A stretch of 64,000 nt of DNA, from assembly GCA_027624335.1 (NCBI GenBank), contig JAQBWV010000003.1:1-64000 (forward strand), read 5' to 3'. Every line of letters begins with the position of its first letter. Position 1 is the stretch's first letter. Made by a program: the position numbers and the translations under genes. The notes under the pieces were generated by a model that was given only the letters and a program-made list of their open reading frames with translations, did not search any database and had not been told where the DNA came from. This stretch comes from Planctomycetota bacterium (lineage in GTDB: Bacteria; Planctomycetota; Planctomycetia; Planctomycetales; Planctomycetaceae). Shown piece by piece: positions 20,312 to 29,670 of this stretch.

Positions 20312-22039
20312 TTAACCGGCCCCGACGTCATCTTCGTAATACCGCACGAGTGCCTGGTTATCGAGACGGTTGATCTCGACGTCGATGGGTGACAGGTCTT
20401 CCGGCAGTTGAAACATGGCTGACAGCGTTTCGTCGTTCAGGAACCTCAAACTGCCGCGCACGACATCATCGAGATGCGTGGGCGCTCCAAATTCCGAAAG
20501 ACTCGCCAGTGCGAAGCCCCAGTCCCCGAACGACGGCACTGCCGCGTGGAATGGCCGGACGTAAAACCCAGCGGCTTCCATCGTGCGGACAATGCACCAG
20601 TATGCTCTGCGGGACAACAGAGGCGACGTGCATTGAATGCACACCATCGCGTCGAGAGTAATGCGCTCTCGAAGCAGCCTGTAGAAACGCGTCGTGTAGA
20701 GCTTTCCCAGCGAGAACGAATTCGGATCCGGAAAGTCGATCAGCACCAGATCGAATCGCTCGTCGACGGACTCCAGCCAGATCATCGCGTCGTCATTAAC
20801 GACCACGACCCGTCGATCTTTCAGAGCGTGGCCGTTCAGCTTCGACAACGGAGGGAACGACTTTGACAGACCAGTCATTTCAGGATCGATATCGACCAGT
20901 GTGACGCGTTCGACGCTCGGATATCGCAACAGCTCCCGCAGCGCGAGCCCGTCTCCGCCGCCCAGCACAAGTACGTTCTTCAACGTGTGAGCAACCGAGG
21001 CCGCAGGATGTACGAGAGCTTCGTGATAGCGATACTCGTCTGACGAACTGAACTGCAGATTCCCGTTCAGGTAGAGCTGAAACCCGGTTCGATTCTGAGT
21101 GACAACAATCCGCTGATACGGCGTCGTCTGAGTGTGGACGATCGGGCTGGAAAACATGCTGTTCTCAGCCAGTGAAGTTAGCGAGTCCGCGTTGAGCAAC
21201 CCGGTCAACAACAGTCCGATGACGCATGCCGCCCGGACTCTCAACCCAAACACGCCACCGGTCAGAATTGGTCGCAGTAGCGATGTTCCCCAGAAACCAA
21301 CCAGGGCATTCAGAATCCCGAAGACCAGCGACGTACGTACGAGGCCCAGCGTCGGGACAAGGAAGATTGGAAACATCAGTGAAGCGACCAGCGCCCCGAT
21401 ATAGTCAAACGTCAGCACCTTCGAAACGAGATCATCGAAATCGAGATGGCCCTTCAGGATCCGCATCAACAGAGGCAATTCGAGGCCAACCAGAACGCCA
21501 ATTCCGAACACCACGCCGTACAGAACCGGCAGAAACCAGGCCAGCCTGGCAAAGCAAAGGAACAACAGTGGAGCACTGGTGCCGCCCAGCAGAGCAACAC
21601 CCAGTTCCACTTCGACAAAGGTCCGGGCAACATCTTTCTTCACAAACGAAGAGACCCAGGCACCGGCTCCGAGAGCTGACAGGTAAACACCAATGATCAG
21701 CGAAAACTGGGTGACCGAATCCCCAAGGACATAACTGGCCAGTGTGCCGGCCAGTAGTTCATAAACGAGTCCGCACGTCGCGATGATCAGCACGTTCACA
21801 TAGAGCAGCGCCAGCGGCGCGTCGTTCATGAGCGGAGTCCTGACGCCAGCCTCAGGCGAAATCGCCAGCCCGGTTCCAGCAACCACCGACGTGGAATCCG
21901 CGACCAGCTGGACGACGATCTCATCGTCCGCATCAAAATCATCGTTCACCAGTTTCTCCGCTCGCGAACGGTTCCGTGAAGTTTGACACCGCAACTCCCC
22001 ATCCCGGTCCCATCGCCGACCTGGCAGCAGCTGAATCAT
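20312..22039 (-). CDS. Membrane-bound spermidine/spermine-synthase-like enzyme
   Basis: The 575-residue protein has a hydrophilic leader (1-70), about seven membrane helices (about 75-290) and a C-terminal aminopropyltransferase-fold domain. That domain shows the nucleotide-binding motif [15 protein letters not shown] (near 360), the acidic DIDPEM (near 383) and [15 protein letters not shown] (near 432), where soluble spermidine synthases carry their catalytic Asp. [11 protein letters not shown] near the C-terminus is also family-typical. Its ATG overlaps the stop of the DUF350 gene by four bases (ATGA), indicating translational coupling and fixing the start. It is the last gene of the four-gene DUF4178 operon. 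It probably transfers an aminopropyl group from decarboxylated S-adenosylmethionine, but the acceptor is unknown. Confidence 0.9.
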   Translation of the reverse strand: MIQLLPGRRWDRDGELRCQTSRNRSRAEKLVNDDFDADDEIVVQLVADSTSVVAGTGLAISPEAGVRTPLMNDAPLALLYVNVLIIATCGLVYELLAGTLASYVLGDSVTQFSLIIGVYLSALGAGAWVSSFVKKDVARTFVEVELGVALLGGTSAPLLFLCFARLAWFLPVLYGVVFGIGVLVGLELPLLMRILKGHLDFDDLVSKVLTFDYIGALVASLMFPIFLVPTLGLVRTSLVFGILNALVGFWGTSLLRPILTGGVFGLRVRAACVIGLLLTGLLNADSLTSLAENSMFSSPIVHTQTTPYQRIVVTQNRTGFQLYLNGNLQFSSSDEYRYHEALVHPAASVAHTLKNVLVLGGGDGLALRELLRYPSVERVTLVDIDPEMTGLSKSFPPLSKLNGHALKDRRVVVVNDDAMIWLESVDERFDLVLIDFPDPNSFSLGKLYTTRFYRLLRERITLDAMVCIQCTSPLLSRRAYWCIVRTMEAAGFYVRPFHAAVPSFGDWGFALASLSEFGAPTHLDDVVRGSLRFLNDETLSAMFQLPEDLSPIDVEINRLDNQALVRYYEDDVGAG

Positions 22040-22353
22040 CCATGGATGGCAGCGGCAATGATGATCGAAATTCCGATTACGATCGAACCAACCATGATCC
22101 CCAGTGCCGTGTTCTGGTCTTCTTCAATCTCTTTCCAGAACGGCAACGGCATCAGTTTGCTCATCAGAACGATGGCCAGGGCCAGAACCGCCAGCCCGAT
22201 CAGCGCGAACACGATAGCCCCCAGCGCCTGTTGCGCGACAACGGTAATTCCTCCACTGCCGCCCGCCGCCGCAATGCCGTCTCCTTCAGCAGCCAGCAGT
22301 GCAGTACCGACTCCACCAAGCCCAGCCACCACCTGGTTTACGAAACCAGTCAT
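22036..22353 (-). CDS. DUF350 (UPF0719-type) small membrane protein
   Basis: The 105-residue protein has a Gly/Ala-rich N-terminal part and two strongly hydrophobic helices (about 45-65, [18 protein letters not shown], and 84-103, [18 protein letters not shown]) joined by a short acidic loop, [12 protein letters not shown]. This is the DUF350 pattern, half of the usual four-helix version. AAGGAGT lies about eight bases before the ATG. Its stop codon overlaps the start of the spermidine-synthase-like gene. DUF350 proteins are known to travel with polyamine-type enzymes and DUF4178 proteins; the biochemical role is not established as far as I know. A channel or membrane scaffold role is inference. 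Confidence 0.85.
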   Translation of the reverse strand: MTGFVNQVVAGLGGVGTALLAAEGDGIAAAGGSGGITVVAQQALGAIVFALIGLAVLALAIVLMSKLMPLPFWKEIEEDQNTALGIMVGSIVIGISIIIAAAIHG

Positions 22354-22414
22354 TGTTCATACTCCTTAATATTCCGGATGGAGAAACCAGCAACAGACAG
22401 GAAGGCGTCAAGTG

Positions 22415-22594
22415 CTACTTACCAAAGTGGAATCCGCCGCCGCCGCCCGAGAAGAAAAAACCACCTCGTCCCGTTCCGCCGCTGGACGTTCGATCGAAGA
22501 GACCCAGATCCGGGGCCTTCCAGCCAAGTGCGAATGCTGATCCCAAACCAATGCAAAGTGCCAGTCCAAGTCCCAGGTAAAGCTTTGACAGCAT
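22415..22594 (-). CDS. 59-aa Gly-rich exported or membrane-anchored peptide (absent from ORF track)
   Basis: Reading the minus strand from ATG 22594 gives MLSKLYLGLGLALCIGLGSA, then FALGWKAPDLGLFDRTSSG and a tail GGTGRGGFFFSGGGGGFHFGK before TAG. Residues 1-24 form a signal peptide or single membrane anchor; the rest is a short linker and a Gly/Phe-rich tail. A very strong AAGGGGGAG ribosome site stands just upstream. It sits between the DUF4178 gene (63 bases upstream) and the DUF350 gene (61 bases downstream) on the same strand, so it belongs to the operon. At 59 codons it fell below the track cut-off. Coding is well supported; the function is unknown. It may be a substrate or structural partner of the membrane enzyme. 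Confidence 0.8.
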   Translation of the reverse strand: MLSKLYLGLGLALCIGLGSAFALGWKAPDLGLFDRTSSGGTGRGGFFFSGGGGGFHFGK

Positions 22595-22657
22595 GATTGC
22601 TCCCCCTTATTCCCTTATCGATTTCCGCTCGATAACAAACTCGTGAATCGGAATTCG

Positions 22658-24238
22658 TTAGTCGTCCCCTTTCGCGTACGGTGAGTAATCGCTCTCGGAC
22701 CAGCGTTTCACATCGAAACTATGATTCACGAATCCGACACCGATCGGCAGAACAGACACCAGGCACAGCGCCCAGGCCAACAGCCACGGATCGGCGGTGC
22801 TGCTCATGGCAGCGGCACCGAGGTAGATGATTCCCATCGCCAGTCCGAACATCAGCCAGTGCAGGTAGATTCTTCGGTCGCAGGGCAGCGGCTGATTCGG
22901 CGCCACTTTCCAGGACCGTGGTAACTCAGCCTTCAAGGCGAATGCTTTTTCGATGACCTCATGCGGCACGTAAGTTCCGAGTGACATGTTGACCTCGCCA
23001 AGATTCATCTTCGCTCGCTCGCCAGAAATCTGCTTCCCAGCGGGGGCAACAGCCAGCGACCGTTCGATCGAGATCGCGTAAGGAGGGCAGATCAGGTCGC
23101 GACAGGTGACTTCTTCCCCCACGGCGACCTTCCAGTAGAACTCGCCGAGCACGTATTCGACCCGTGCAATCGCTCGCTGAAACAGCTTGAACGTCCTGCC
23201 GTTCCACGCTGCCGATGTTTTGTAGTCATGCAGATCAGCTGGCGAGAGCGGCTCGGCAAAACTCCAGTGCTCATCGCTGTGGACCAGCCAGCGGAAGCCG
23301 ACATCCGGGTTGTAAAGCAGGTATTCCGTCCAGAAGTATTTCCGATCAAACGTCACCGACCGCTGCATGAAACCGATGACTATGTATTTAACATCGAACA
23401 GCGTGCCCTGTGCACCCATTTCGATCAGCGGCGTGACTTTCGTTGTGAGCGTCTCCAGGTACTGAAGATTGCCGCGATCACAGTCCAGCAGCGCACTGCA
23501 ATACGGACACGAAACCCGTTGCGTTTCGTCTGGAGCCTGCAGCTTCAACGCTCCTGCGCATTGCGGACAGTTGACTGTCTTCGCCTCTATCCTGCGAGCA
23601 GCCTTCTCAGTCGCCCTCAGCCCCACCAGTCCGATTTCATCCAGCGACACCTGCCAGCCGATATAACCCGCTGGCTGACCGCCGTAGTCGAGCGTCGCAT
23701 ACTGCCCGTCCGGCCCGTACAGATCGGCGAAGGGATGCGTCACGCCGGGATGAAAGTCGAACGGAATGTCGCCTTCGGCTCCGGCAGTTGTTCCCTCACC
23801 GACTTCGGCAACGGTGAATTCGTTGTCACCGAGTTTTATCTTTGCCCCGGCGTTCAGCGATTCGAGTTTCGGCAGTCCGCTTTCATCCTTCACTTTCTTC
23901 TGGAAGGTCATGTAGAAGCGGCCCTGAGCTTCCGCCAGCCAACCCCACTTGCCGTTCGGAAATTGAGCGTACCACTCGTCCCAGATCCCACCAGCAGAAT
24001 GCTGATACTGCACTCGACCAACGATCCGAAATGGCTTACCTCGAAACTTTCCTTTCACGTCGAGCTTTAGCGGCGACTGCGTTTCGACCAGATCCGCCAC
24101 GCGCCCGTGATCTTCGAGCTTCTTGTCGCCTCGCGCGACGACGCTCTGGCAGAAAGGGCAGATCATTACCAGCGACGTCCGCGACTTAAATTCGACGGGA
24201 GCGGCACAGGACGGACACGGAGCTTCAAGTCGAGCCAT
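22658..24238 (-). CDS. DUF4178 protein with two zinc ribbons and a C-terminal membrane anchor
   Basis: The 526-residue protein opens with a zinc ribbon (CPSC at 8-11, CPFC at 27-30), followed by a beta-rich DUF4178-type module (about 55-200, containing RIVGRVQYQHSAGGIWDEWY). A second ribbon (CPQC and CPYC, about 224-247) precedes a second DUF4178-like module (about 260-420, containing YIVIGFMQRSVTFDRKYFWTEY). Two membrane helices near 460-505 end the protein. The duplication of ribbon plus DUF4178 is visible by eye. It is the first gene of the operon with the 59-aa peptide, DUF350 and the spermidine-synthase-like enzyme. Its role is unknown; a membrane-tethered sensor or adaptor is inferred. 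Confidence 0.85.
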   Translation of the reverse strand: MARLEAPCPSCAAPVEFKSRTSLVMICPFCQSVVARGDKKLEDHGRVADLVETQSPLKLDVKGKFRGKPFRIVGRVQYQHSAGGIWDEWYAQFPNGKWGWLAEAQGRFYMTFQKKVKDESGLPKLESLNAGAKIKLGDNEFTVAEVGEGTTAGAEGDIPFDFHPGVTHPFADLYGPDGQYATLDYGGQPAGYIGWQVSLDEIGLVGLRATEKAARRIEAKTVNCPQCAGALKLQAPDETQRVSCPYCSALLDCDRGNLQYLETLTTKVTPLIEMGAQGTLFDVKYIVIGFMQRSVTFDRKYFWTEYLLYNPDVGFRWLVHSDEHWSFAEPLSPADLHDYKTSAAWNGRTFKLFQRAIARVEYVLGEFYWKVAVGEEVTCRDLICPPYAISIERSLAVAPAGKQISGERAKMNLGEVNMSLGTYVPHEVIEKAFALKAELPRSWKVAPNQPLPCDRRIYLHWLMFGLAMGIIYLGAAAMSSTADPWLLAWALCLVSVLPIGVGFVNHSFDVKRWSESDYSPYAKGDD

Positions 24239-24455
24239 CAGTGGCCATCTCTCCTGTTTCTCGACGTTCTCTGATCAATCCAGAATGGCAACCAATTCGC
24301 TCGCATAACGACGAATCAATGTCCAGTGTCCGAACAGTTGGCGGATTCTGTCAGAACCGAATCAGAACGTCGAGTCGTCAGACAGTTCACGCTCGCCACC
24401 AATTGGCAGGAGAACCAATATGTCAGTCAGTTTTTCCAGACCCACGACCACACCC

Positions 24456-25436
24456 TCATGTCGAAGCTGGTCTTACTTTCGGGTTCACAATGCAGGACTC
24501 GGGCCACCGACCGCTTAGCACGTCGACCACGCACTCTGCCGCCACAATACCCATCGCATCCAGAGCCGTCTGATCGATGCCGCCCAGGTGAGGTGAGAAC
24601 ACAACATTGTCAAGAGCCCGCAGCGGGCTATCCGACGGCAACGGTTCCACCTTGCAGACATCCAGTCCGGCCCCCGACAGGTGCCCTGCCGTCAGCGATG
24701 CAACGAGAGCGTCTTCGTCAACGAGCCCTCCTCGTGAGGTGTTGATCAGCACCGCTCCTGGCTTCATCCGCCCTAACGTTGCGGCGTTAATCAGATTTGT
24801 CGTTTCAGCCGTACACGGCATGTGGAGACTGACAATATCCGCCTGCGAAATTATTTCGTCGAACGTCCCAAGCCTGATTCCCAGTTCGGCAGCCAGTCCC
24901 GGCTTCGCAAACGGGTCGTAACCCACAACCTGCAGTCCCAGCCCCTGGCAGCGAGGAATGATGGCTCGCCCGATCCGTCCCAGACCGAGCAGACCGATCG
25001 TGTTTCCGGCCAGCCGCCTCGGACAGTCGCGTCGCCACTGGCCAGCGCGAATCTCCCGATCCCGACGAGCTGTGTCACGAAAGACTGCCGTGATCAGAGC
25101 GATCGCCTGCTCCGCCACAGAATGCTCATTCGTGCCCGGAGTAATCGCAACGACGACTCCATGCTCTGTCGCTGCCTGGACATCCACCGCGTCATAACCA
25201 ACACCGATCCTGGCCACGACCTTCAACTTCGAGCCAGCGAACACTTCGCGGTTGTACTGCTCGATTCCGGCCAGAGTGCCATCAATACCCTTCAGGTGCT
25301 CCAGAAAATCCGCGGAGCTGATCTGCATACAGTTGACGGGCGGAATCACGATCTCGAACCCGGCGTCTTCAAGAACCTGACGCCACGGCCCATGACCGTC
25401 TCGATAAACTGCGGGAGTCACCAGAACACGTGGCAT
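24456..25436 (-). CDS. D-isomer-specific 2-hydroxyacid dehydrogenase (phosphoglycerate dehydrogenase-like)
   Basis: The 326-residue protein has the family's split substrate domain and Rossmann domain. The NAD motif is GLLGLGRIGRAI (near 148). The catalytic Arg lies in LINTSRGGLVDEDAL, the Glu in GAGLDVCKVEPLP and the His in VVFSPHLGG. Early sequence VVARIGVGYDAVDV is typical of SerA-like and hydroxypyruvate-reductase-like enzymes. It lacks the C-terminal ACT domain of many SerA proteins, so serine synthesis is not certain; a role with another 2-hydroxyacid is possible. AAAGG precedes the ATG. It stands 217 bases upstream of the DUF4178 operon on the same strand and is probably transcribed separately. 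Confidence 0.9.
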   Translation of the reverse strand: MPRVLVTPAVYRDGHGPWRQVLEDAGFEIVIPPVNCMQISSADFLEHLKGIDGTLAGIEQYNREVFAGSKLKVVARIGVGYDAVDVQAATEHGVVVAITPGTNEHSVAEQAIALITAVFRDTARRDREIRAGQWRRDCPRRLAGNTIGLLGLGRIGRAIIPRCQGLGLQVVGYDPFAKPGLAAELGIRLGTFDEIISQADIVSLHMPCTAETTNLINAATLGRMKPGAVLINTSRGGLVDEDALVASLTAGHLSGAGLDVCKVEPLPSDSPLRALDNVVFSPHLGGIDQTALDAMGIVAAECVVDVLSGRWPESCIVNPKVRPAST

Positions 25437-25989
25437 GTCAGCCTTTCAATGATTGAAGTTGATCAGGGAAGCAGCAGGTGAGAATCCCTCATCCCGAAGA
25501 CGTTGCGAGCTGGTCAGCAAAATGGATTCCGCCACTTCCGCGAGCCGTTACTCGCCTTATATGCTGCCATCCCTTCGGGACTAACCAGATCTCGTGAATT
25601 CAAAAAAGACGAAATCCAGACCGAAGCTGAAGAAGGCTCGCTTGCGTCTCGGGTTGCGATTGGTAGGTTCCTGTCTGCTGATCGCCTTTTTGGGCACTCG
25701 GGGTATGATGCGGACCAACAGTCCTGGCGGCAAGGTTCCTCGATTTGCTCAAGCCGGATTGTTTGGCGATATCCAGAATGGGTCTCTAGTTTCAGAAGAG
25801 AACGTGCTGAGCGATTTTCCATACGGCAACCTGTGAGCAAGGAGTCTGGCATCTCTTGACGATAAGAGGTCCTTCGATTCTTGCGGTCGATATCACAGTT
25901 TAGGCCATGTCGGCACAAATCACTTCAGCCAGATCTGATCCGTTAAAACAAGTCTTCTTAAGCGTCCAGAATCAGACTGGCTGTTTCGA
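25437..25989. other. Divergent intergenic region with one doubtful small ORF
   Basis: The 553 bases between the dehydrogenase (minus) and the glycosyltransferase (plus) hold one suggestive frame, 25594-25836 plus. It would encode an 80-residue protein with a lysine/arginine-rich start and a hydrophobic segment (LGLRLVGSCLLIAFLG), resembling a membrane anchor. It starts with GTG and has no ribosome site, so I leave it as a possibility only (about 0.25). Confidence 0.35.
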
Positions 25990-27243
25990 ATGATCAACCT
26001 TGCTTTCGTGCTCCTGGCAACGTGTGGTGCCGCCATCGTTTCCACCTGGTGGGTGACTCGGCAGTTCGCGGTAGAATTCACAAAACAGCGTCCCAAAGTT
26101 TCAGACGATGATCTCCCTCGGGTTGCGGTAATCATGCCGCTCCGGGGAGCAGACCCGTTCCTGGAACAATGCCTGCGTGGGTTGTTGAAGCAGAACTATC
26201 CACGATTCGAAGTCCGAATTGTGCTGGACGGTGCGACGGATCCCGCGAGGCAAATCGTTGATCGAGTTCTCAGTGACGATCAGCAGGATCATCTACACGT
26301 CGATGTACTGTGTAATCCACGGGCAACATGCGGCCTGAAGGTTAGCGCCATTCAACAAGCCATCGACCAACTCGACGACTCCGTCGAAGCGATAGCCATT
26401 CTGGATGCCGACGGATCGCCGCACGAAAACTGGCTGCGTGAACTAGCCTCCGCCTTGTGCGACTCAACCGTCGGCGCGGCAACCGGAATTCGCTGGTTCG
26501 CTCCGCCGACAAGAGCATCGGGAACTCTGGTTCGCCACCAGTGGAACATTCTGGCGAACATACAGATGCATGCGGCAGGAATCCCGTGGGGCGGATCGCT
26601 GGCCATTCATCGCAAAGTGTTCGAGGATCCTGATCATCGGCTCCGCTGGACGAAATCGCTGTGCGAAGACACTCCGCTGGCTCAATCGCTTCGACAACTT
26701 GATTTGCGATTGGTGCTGGTTCCTGAGGCTGTGTTCCTGAACCGTGAATCAATTCATCTGGCAGGGGCCTTTCATTTCATCCGTCGTCAGCTGCTGCTGG
26801 TCCGTTTGCACCATCCTCGCTGGTGGTTCATTTCACTGCTTGGGTTCATTGGTCTGCTGACCCCCATGGCGTGCCTCGGACTTACGCTCGCGCTCGCGGC
26901 ATCAGGAGAAATTCCTGCTGCGGTCGCCTGCGGACTTGCGCCGATCGCCTACGTGGCAACCGTGGTCCTCAGCGTCAAGCGTGCCAGTCGCTGCGTACGA
27001 CAGACTCTAGCGAAACGTGGCGAAGAAATACCACGCGGGGGAATCGATGTGACGACCGTCGTTTATGCCTGTCTGTCACTTTTCCTTCACGGAATCGCCG
27101 TCCTCCTGGCCATTGTAACCCGGCAGATTACATGGCGAGGCATCGCGTACCGGATCGGTCACCGCGGACAAATCCAAATGGTTGAATATTCCCCTTTCAT
27201 AATGTTGCCGACCACCCACGAGACGGCAGATACGTCGATCTAA
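25990..27243 (+). CDS. Membrane family 2 glycosyltransferase
   Basis: The 417-residue protein starts with a membrane helix (4-22). The GT2 domain follows: VAVIMPLRGADPFLEQCL (near 45), nucleotide-sugar DAD motif ILDADGS (139-141) and EDTPLAQSL (near 225), which stands where processive and ceramide-glucosyltransferase-like enzymes carry their catalytic ED. Three more membrane helices lie in the last third, and the near-terminal ITWRGIAYRIGHRGQ is typical of lipid-acceptor GT2 enzymes. It probably glycosylates a lipid at the inner membrane. It is followed by a flavin oxidase-like gene (113-base gap) and an SDR gene, all on the plus strand. The exact donor and acceptor cannot be read from sequence. 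Confidence 0.87.
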   Translation: MINLAFVLLATCGAAIVSTWWVTRQFAVEFTKQRPKVSDDDLPRVAVIMPLRGADPFLEQCLRGLLKQNYPRFEVRIVLDGATDPARQIVDRVLSDDQQDHLHVDVLCNPRATCGLKVSAIQQAIDQLDDSVEAIAILDADGSPHENWLRELASALCDSTVGAATGIRWFAPPTRASGTLVRHQWNILANIQMHAAGIPWGGSLAIHRKVFEDPDHRLRWTKSLCEDTPLAQSLRQLDLRLVLVPEAVFLNRESIHLAGAFHFIRRQLLLVRLHHPRWWFISLLGFIGLLTPMACLGLTLALAASGEIPAAVACGLAPIAYVATVVLSVKRASRCVRQTLAKRGEEIPRGGIDVTTVVYACLSLFLHGIAVLLAIVTRQITWRGIAYRIGHRGQIQMVEYSPFIMLPTTHETADTSI

Positions 27244-27356
27244 CTTCAACTCGCCGCGCCAGCGCAGACGGACACGAGAACTGCCCCTCGCTGTACTCTG
27301 CACTGGAAATATGCAACAACGGATGCTGCTGAATACTCACTCTGAATGAGACCGTC

Positions 27357-28649
27357 ATGCTTACAGGACAACGCAAGCGATGGAACTGGGCCAGGAACCA
27401 GTGCTGCCGGCCTCAACGATTTCTTCGACCCCGTACGACACAGGAATTGACGCGCATCCTGCAGGAATGCCATTCGAGCGGATCCGAAGTGAAAGTGATC
27501 GGCTCAACACATTCGATGTCTGACCTCGTCTGCAGTGACGGCTATCTGATCTCGATTGACCGTTTGAAACAGGTTATTGATATCGACCGAGATTCAGCCT
27601 CGGTCACCGTTCAGTCTGGAATGAAGCTGTACCGGTTGAACAACGTGCTGGCACGCAACGGCCTGGCACTGAAAACGCTTGGCTCGACTGCAGAGCAAAC
27701 GGTTGCAGGTGCGATTTCGACGGGAACTCACGGGTCCTGCCGTAATTGCGGAATTCTGGCGACGGACGTTTCTGAACTGGAGTTGATCGAGTTTTCCGGA
27801 ACTTCGATGCGGCTGACCGAAGCCAGTGATCCAGACCGGCTGAATGCTGTGCGAGTTTCGCTGGGGCAACTGGGAATTATTTCTGAAATCAAAATGAGAT
27901 GCGTACCGGTATCGCTAGCTTCTGAGAAGCTGGAAAAACTGGACGTCGATTTCGTCATGGACAACCTCGACACTTTTCAGTCGAACGAACACTTTCGCCT
28001 GTGCTGGAAGCCAGCGAAGTCAATGCTGGTGGTTCAGACCATTAACCGAATCGCGGACTCCAGCGACCGTCGAATCGGGACGTTGCGGCCGTACCGTGAC
28101 AGAGCGGCTTGGGGACAGTGGCTTGTGCGTGCTCTGAAGAAAGGCGACACGTTGGCGCCTTTCGAACGAACCGGTCGATCCGACACGCTTTTCTGCTACC
28201 CACGTCTGGGCGTTCGACTGGCCGGACTGTCAAATCGGCTGACAGGTGGTAAGTCGGCGTTGCTCAACTCGGAATACGCGATTCCAGCCGAGAAGTGGCC
28301 CGATGCCTGTCGCGCCATTCAGGTGGCCGCTCGAGACGGGGAAATCTCCCGTAAATACCCTTTGGAGATTCGGTTTGGCGCTAGAGACGATATCTGGCTG
28401 AGCCCCGCATATCAGCAGGATACCTGCTACATCGGCTTTTACGAGAAACGAGACACGTCTCAGAATGGCAACGAGGAGCTTGGGGCTTTTCGAGCGTTCG
28501 AGGAGTTGATCCGGAACTTCGATGCGCGCCCACATTGGGGGAAGATTCATTTCTTCAACCCTGAAGACCTGCGTCGCGTGTTTCCCATGTGGGACAGTTT
28601 TCAGACGCTACGCTCAGAATTTTCGAGCACCCCGAATAACGGCAAGTAA
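27357..28649 (+). CDS. FAD-linked sugar-lactone-oxidase-like flavoprotein
   Basis: The 430-residue protein belongs to the vanillyl-alcohol-oxidase/D-arabinono-1,4-lactone oxidase superfamily. The FAD domain shows FLRPRTTQELTRIL, VKVIGSTHSMSDLV and the pyrophosphate motif AGAISTGTHGS (near 120). The C-terminal substrate domain ends with RPHWGKIHFF, the HWGK signature of aldonolactone oxidases. No signal peptide is present. It is followed at 90 bases by a short-chain dehydrogenase and preceded by a membrane glycosyltransferase. This pairing is reminiscent of the DprE1 (flavoprotein)/DprE2 (SDR) sugar epimerisation pair, but the FAD motif is closer to aldonolactone oxidases. Family is confident, substrate open. 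Confidence 0.88.
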   Translation: MLTGQRKRWNWARNQCCRPQRFLRPRTTQELTRILQECHSSGSEVKVIGSTHSMSDLVCSDGYLISIDRLKQVIDIDRDSASVTVQSGMKLYRLNNVLARNGLALKTLGSTAEQTVAGAISTGTHGSCRNCGILATDVSELELIEFSGTSMRLTEASDPDRLNAVRVSLGQLGIISEIKMRCVPVSLASEKLEKLDVDFVMDNLDTFQSNEHFRLCWKPAKSMLVVQTINRIADSSDRRIGTLRPYRDRAAWGQWLVRALKKGDTLAPFERTGRSDTLFCYPRLGVRLAGLSNRLTGGKSALLNSEYAIPAEKWPDACRAIQVAARDGEISRKYPLEIRFGARDDIWLSPAYQQDTCYIGFYEKRDTSQNGNEELGAFRAFEELIRNFDARPHWGKIHFFNPEDLRRVFPMWDSFQTLRSEFSSTPNNGK

Positions 28650-28739
28650 CGTGATGAGTGACCGAAAAGAATCCGTTGTCAAATTCAGATCCGTTGTCGA
28701 ATTCAGAACTTTGATCTCAGTAACTCGGATGGAAATCGA

Positions 28740-29570
28740 ATGAACTGGTCTGACGATCAAAGCAAATGGGCAGTAATCACAGGGGCCTCGTCGGGGATCG
28801 GAAGATCCTTCGCACTGGCGATCGCCCGAAGAGGGATGAATGTTGCGCTCGTCGCGCGGCGGGAGGATCGACTGAAGCAGGTTGCGGCCGAATGCGAAGA
28901 GTTCGGCGTCGAAACTGAATTGTGCATCGTGGATCTGCGGGAAGAGTCGTCGATTGACGCCATTGAAAAAACACTCGGCGCGCGTAGCGTTGCGTTGTTG
29001 GTGAATAATGCGGGAGTCGTTGCCCGGGGACCGTTCCACGGGATCGACGAAAAATGGCAACGCGATCTTGTCTATCTTAACAGCGTAGTCCCTGCAGTCA
29101 TGACGCGTCGTTTTCTTCCGCCGATGCTGGAACGTGACAACGGTGCCGTCATATTCGTCTCGTCAACATCTGCGTGTTACTTCCATCCAGAAATGGCCAC
29201 GTACGCGTCCAGCAAGCTGTTCAGCATGCATCTTGGAGAGCATCTGGCATGGGAATTGAGGCACAGTAATGTTCACTGCCAGACCGTGATCCCGGGTGTC
29301 ACCATCACGGAGCTGTTTTCAGCTGCCGATCTTGACATCAGCAACGATTCGCTGCCCCCCGGCTATCGAATGCAGTCCAGTGAAAAAGTTGCCGAGAAGT
29401 CGCTTTGCAGCCTTGGAAAGAAGGACTGCATCGTCGTCACGAGTCGAGTAGAGAAAGTCGTCATGCGAATCTGCTCGCTACTACCGAAACGACTGGTGAG
29501 GGCGATTATCTCAAAAGCGGCAAAGGGCCTCGACCGGACAAGGTTGCCGGTCGCGTCGCAGCCTGATTGA
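28740..29570 (+). CDS. Short-chain dehydrogenase/reductase
   Basis: The 276-residue protein has the classical SDR features: TGASSGIG nucleotide motif (about 15-22), VNNAGV (near 85), catalytic Ser in VSSTSACYF (near 142), and YASSK (near 156), so the Ser-Tyr-Lys triad is complete. The C-terminus is basic and hydrophobic (VVMRICSLLPKRLVRAI), suggesting membrane association. It lies 90 bases after the flavoprotein gene on the same strand and is convergent with the methyltransferase gene that follows. It probably reduces a ketone made by the flavoprotein, or acts on a lipid; this is inference from position. Confidence 0.9.
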   Translation: MNWSDDQSKWAVITGASSGIGRSFALAIARRGMNVALVARREDRLKQVAAECEEFGVETELCIVDLREESSIDAIEKTLGARSVALLVNNAGVVARGPFHGIDEKWQRDLVYLNSVVPAVMTRRFLPPMLERDNGAVIFVSSTSACYFHPEMATYASSKLFSMHLGEHLAWELRHSNVHCQTVIPGVTITELFSAADLDISNDSLPPGYRMQSSEKVAEKSLCSLGKKDCIVVTSRVEKVVMRICSLLPKRLVRAIISKAAKGLDRTRLPVASQPD

Positions 29571-29670
29571 TGTCGCTGTCTCGCAGAGCCGCCATGAGTC
29601 ATCGCGTTCCGAGTATGGTTCCATTGCGCCAGATCGTTGGCTTTCGCGCAAACATAGCATGCCCCCACTT

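Noticed and set aside
25594-25836. 80-codon plus ORF with a basic start and hydrophobic segment
   Set aside because: It looks somewhat like a membrane anchor but has a GTG start with no ribosome site; kept only as a note inside the intergenic feature.
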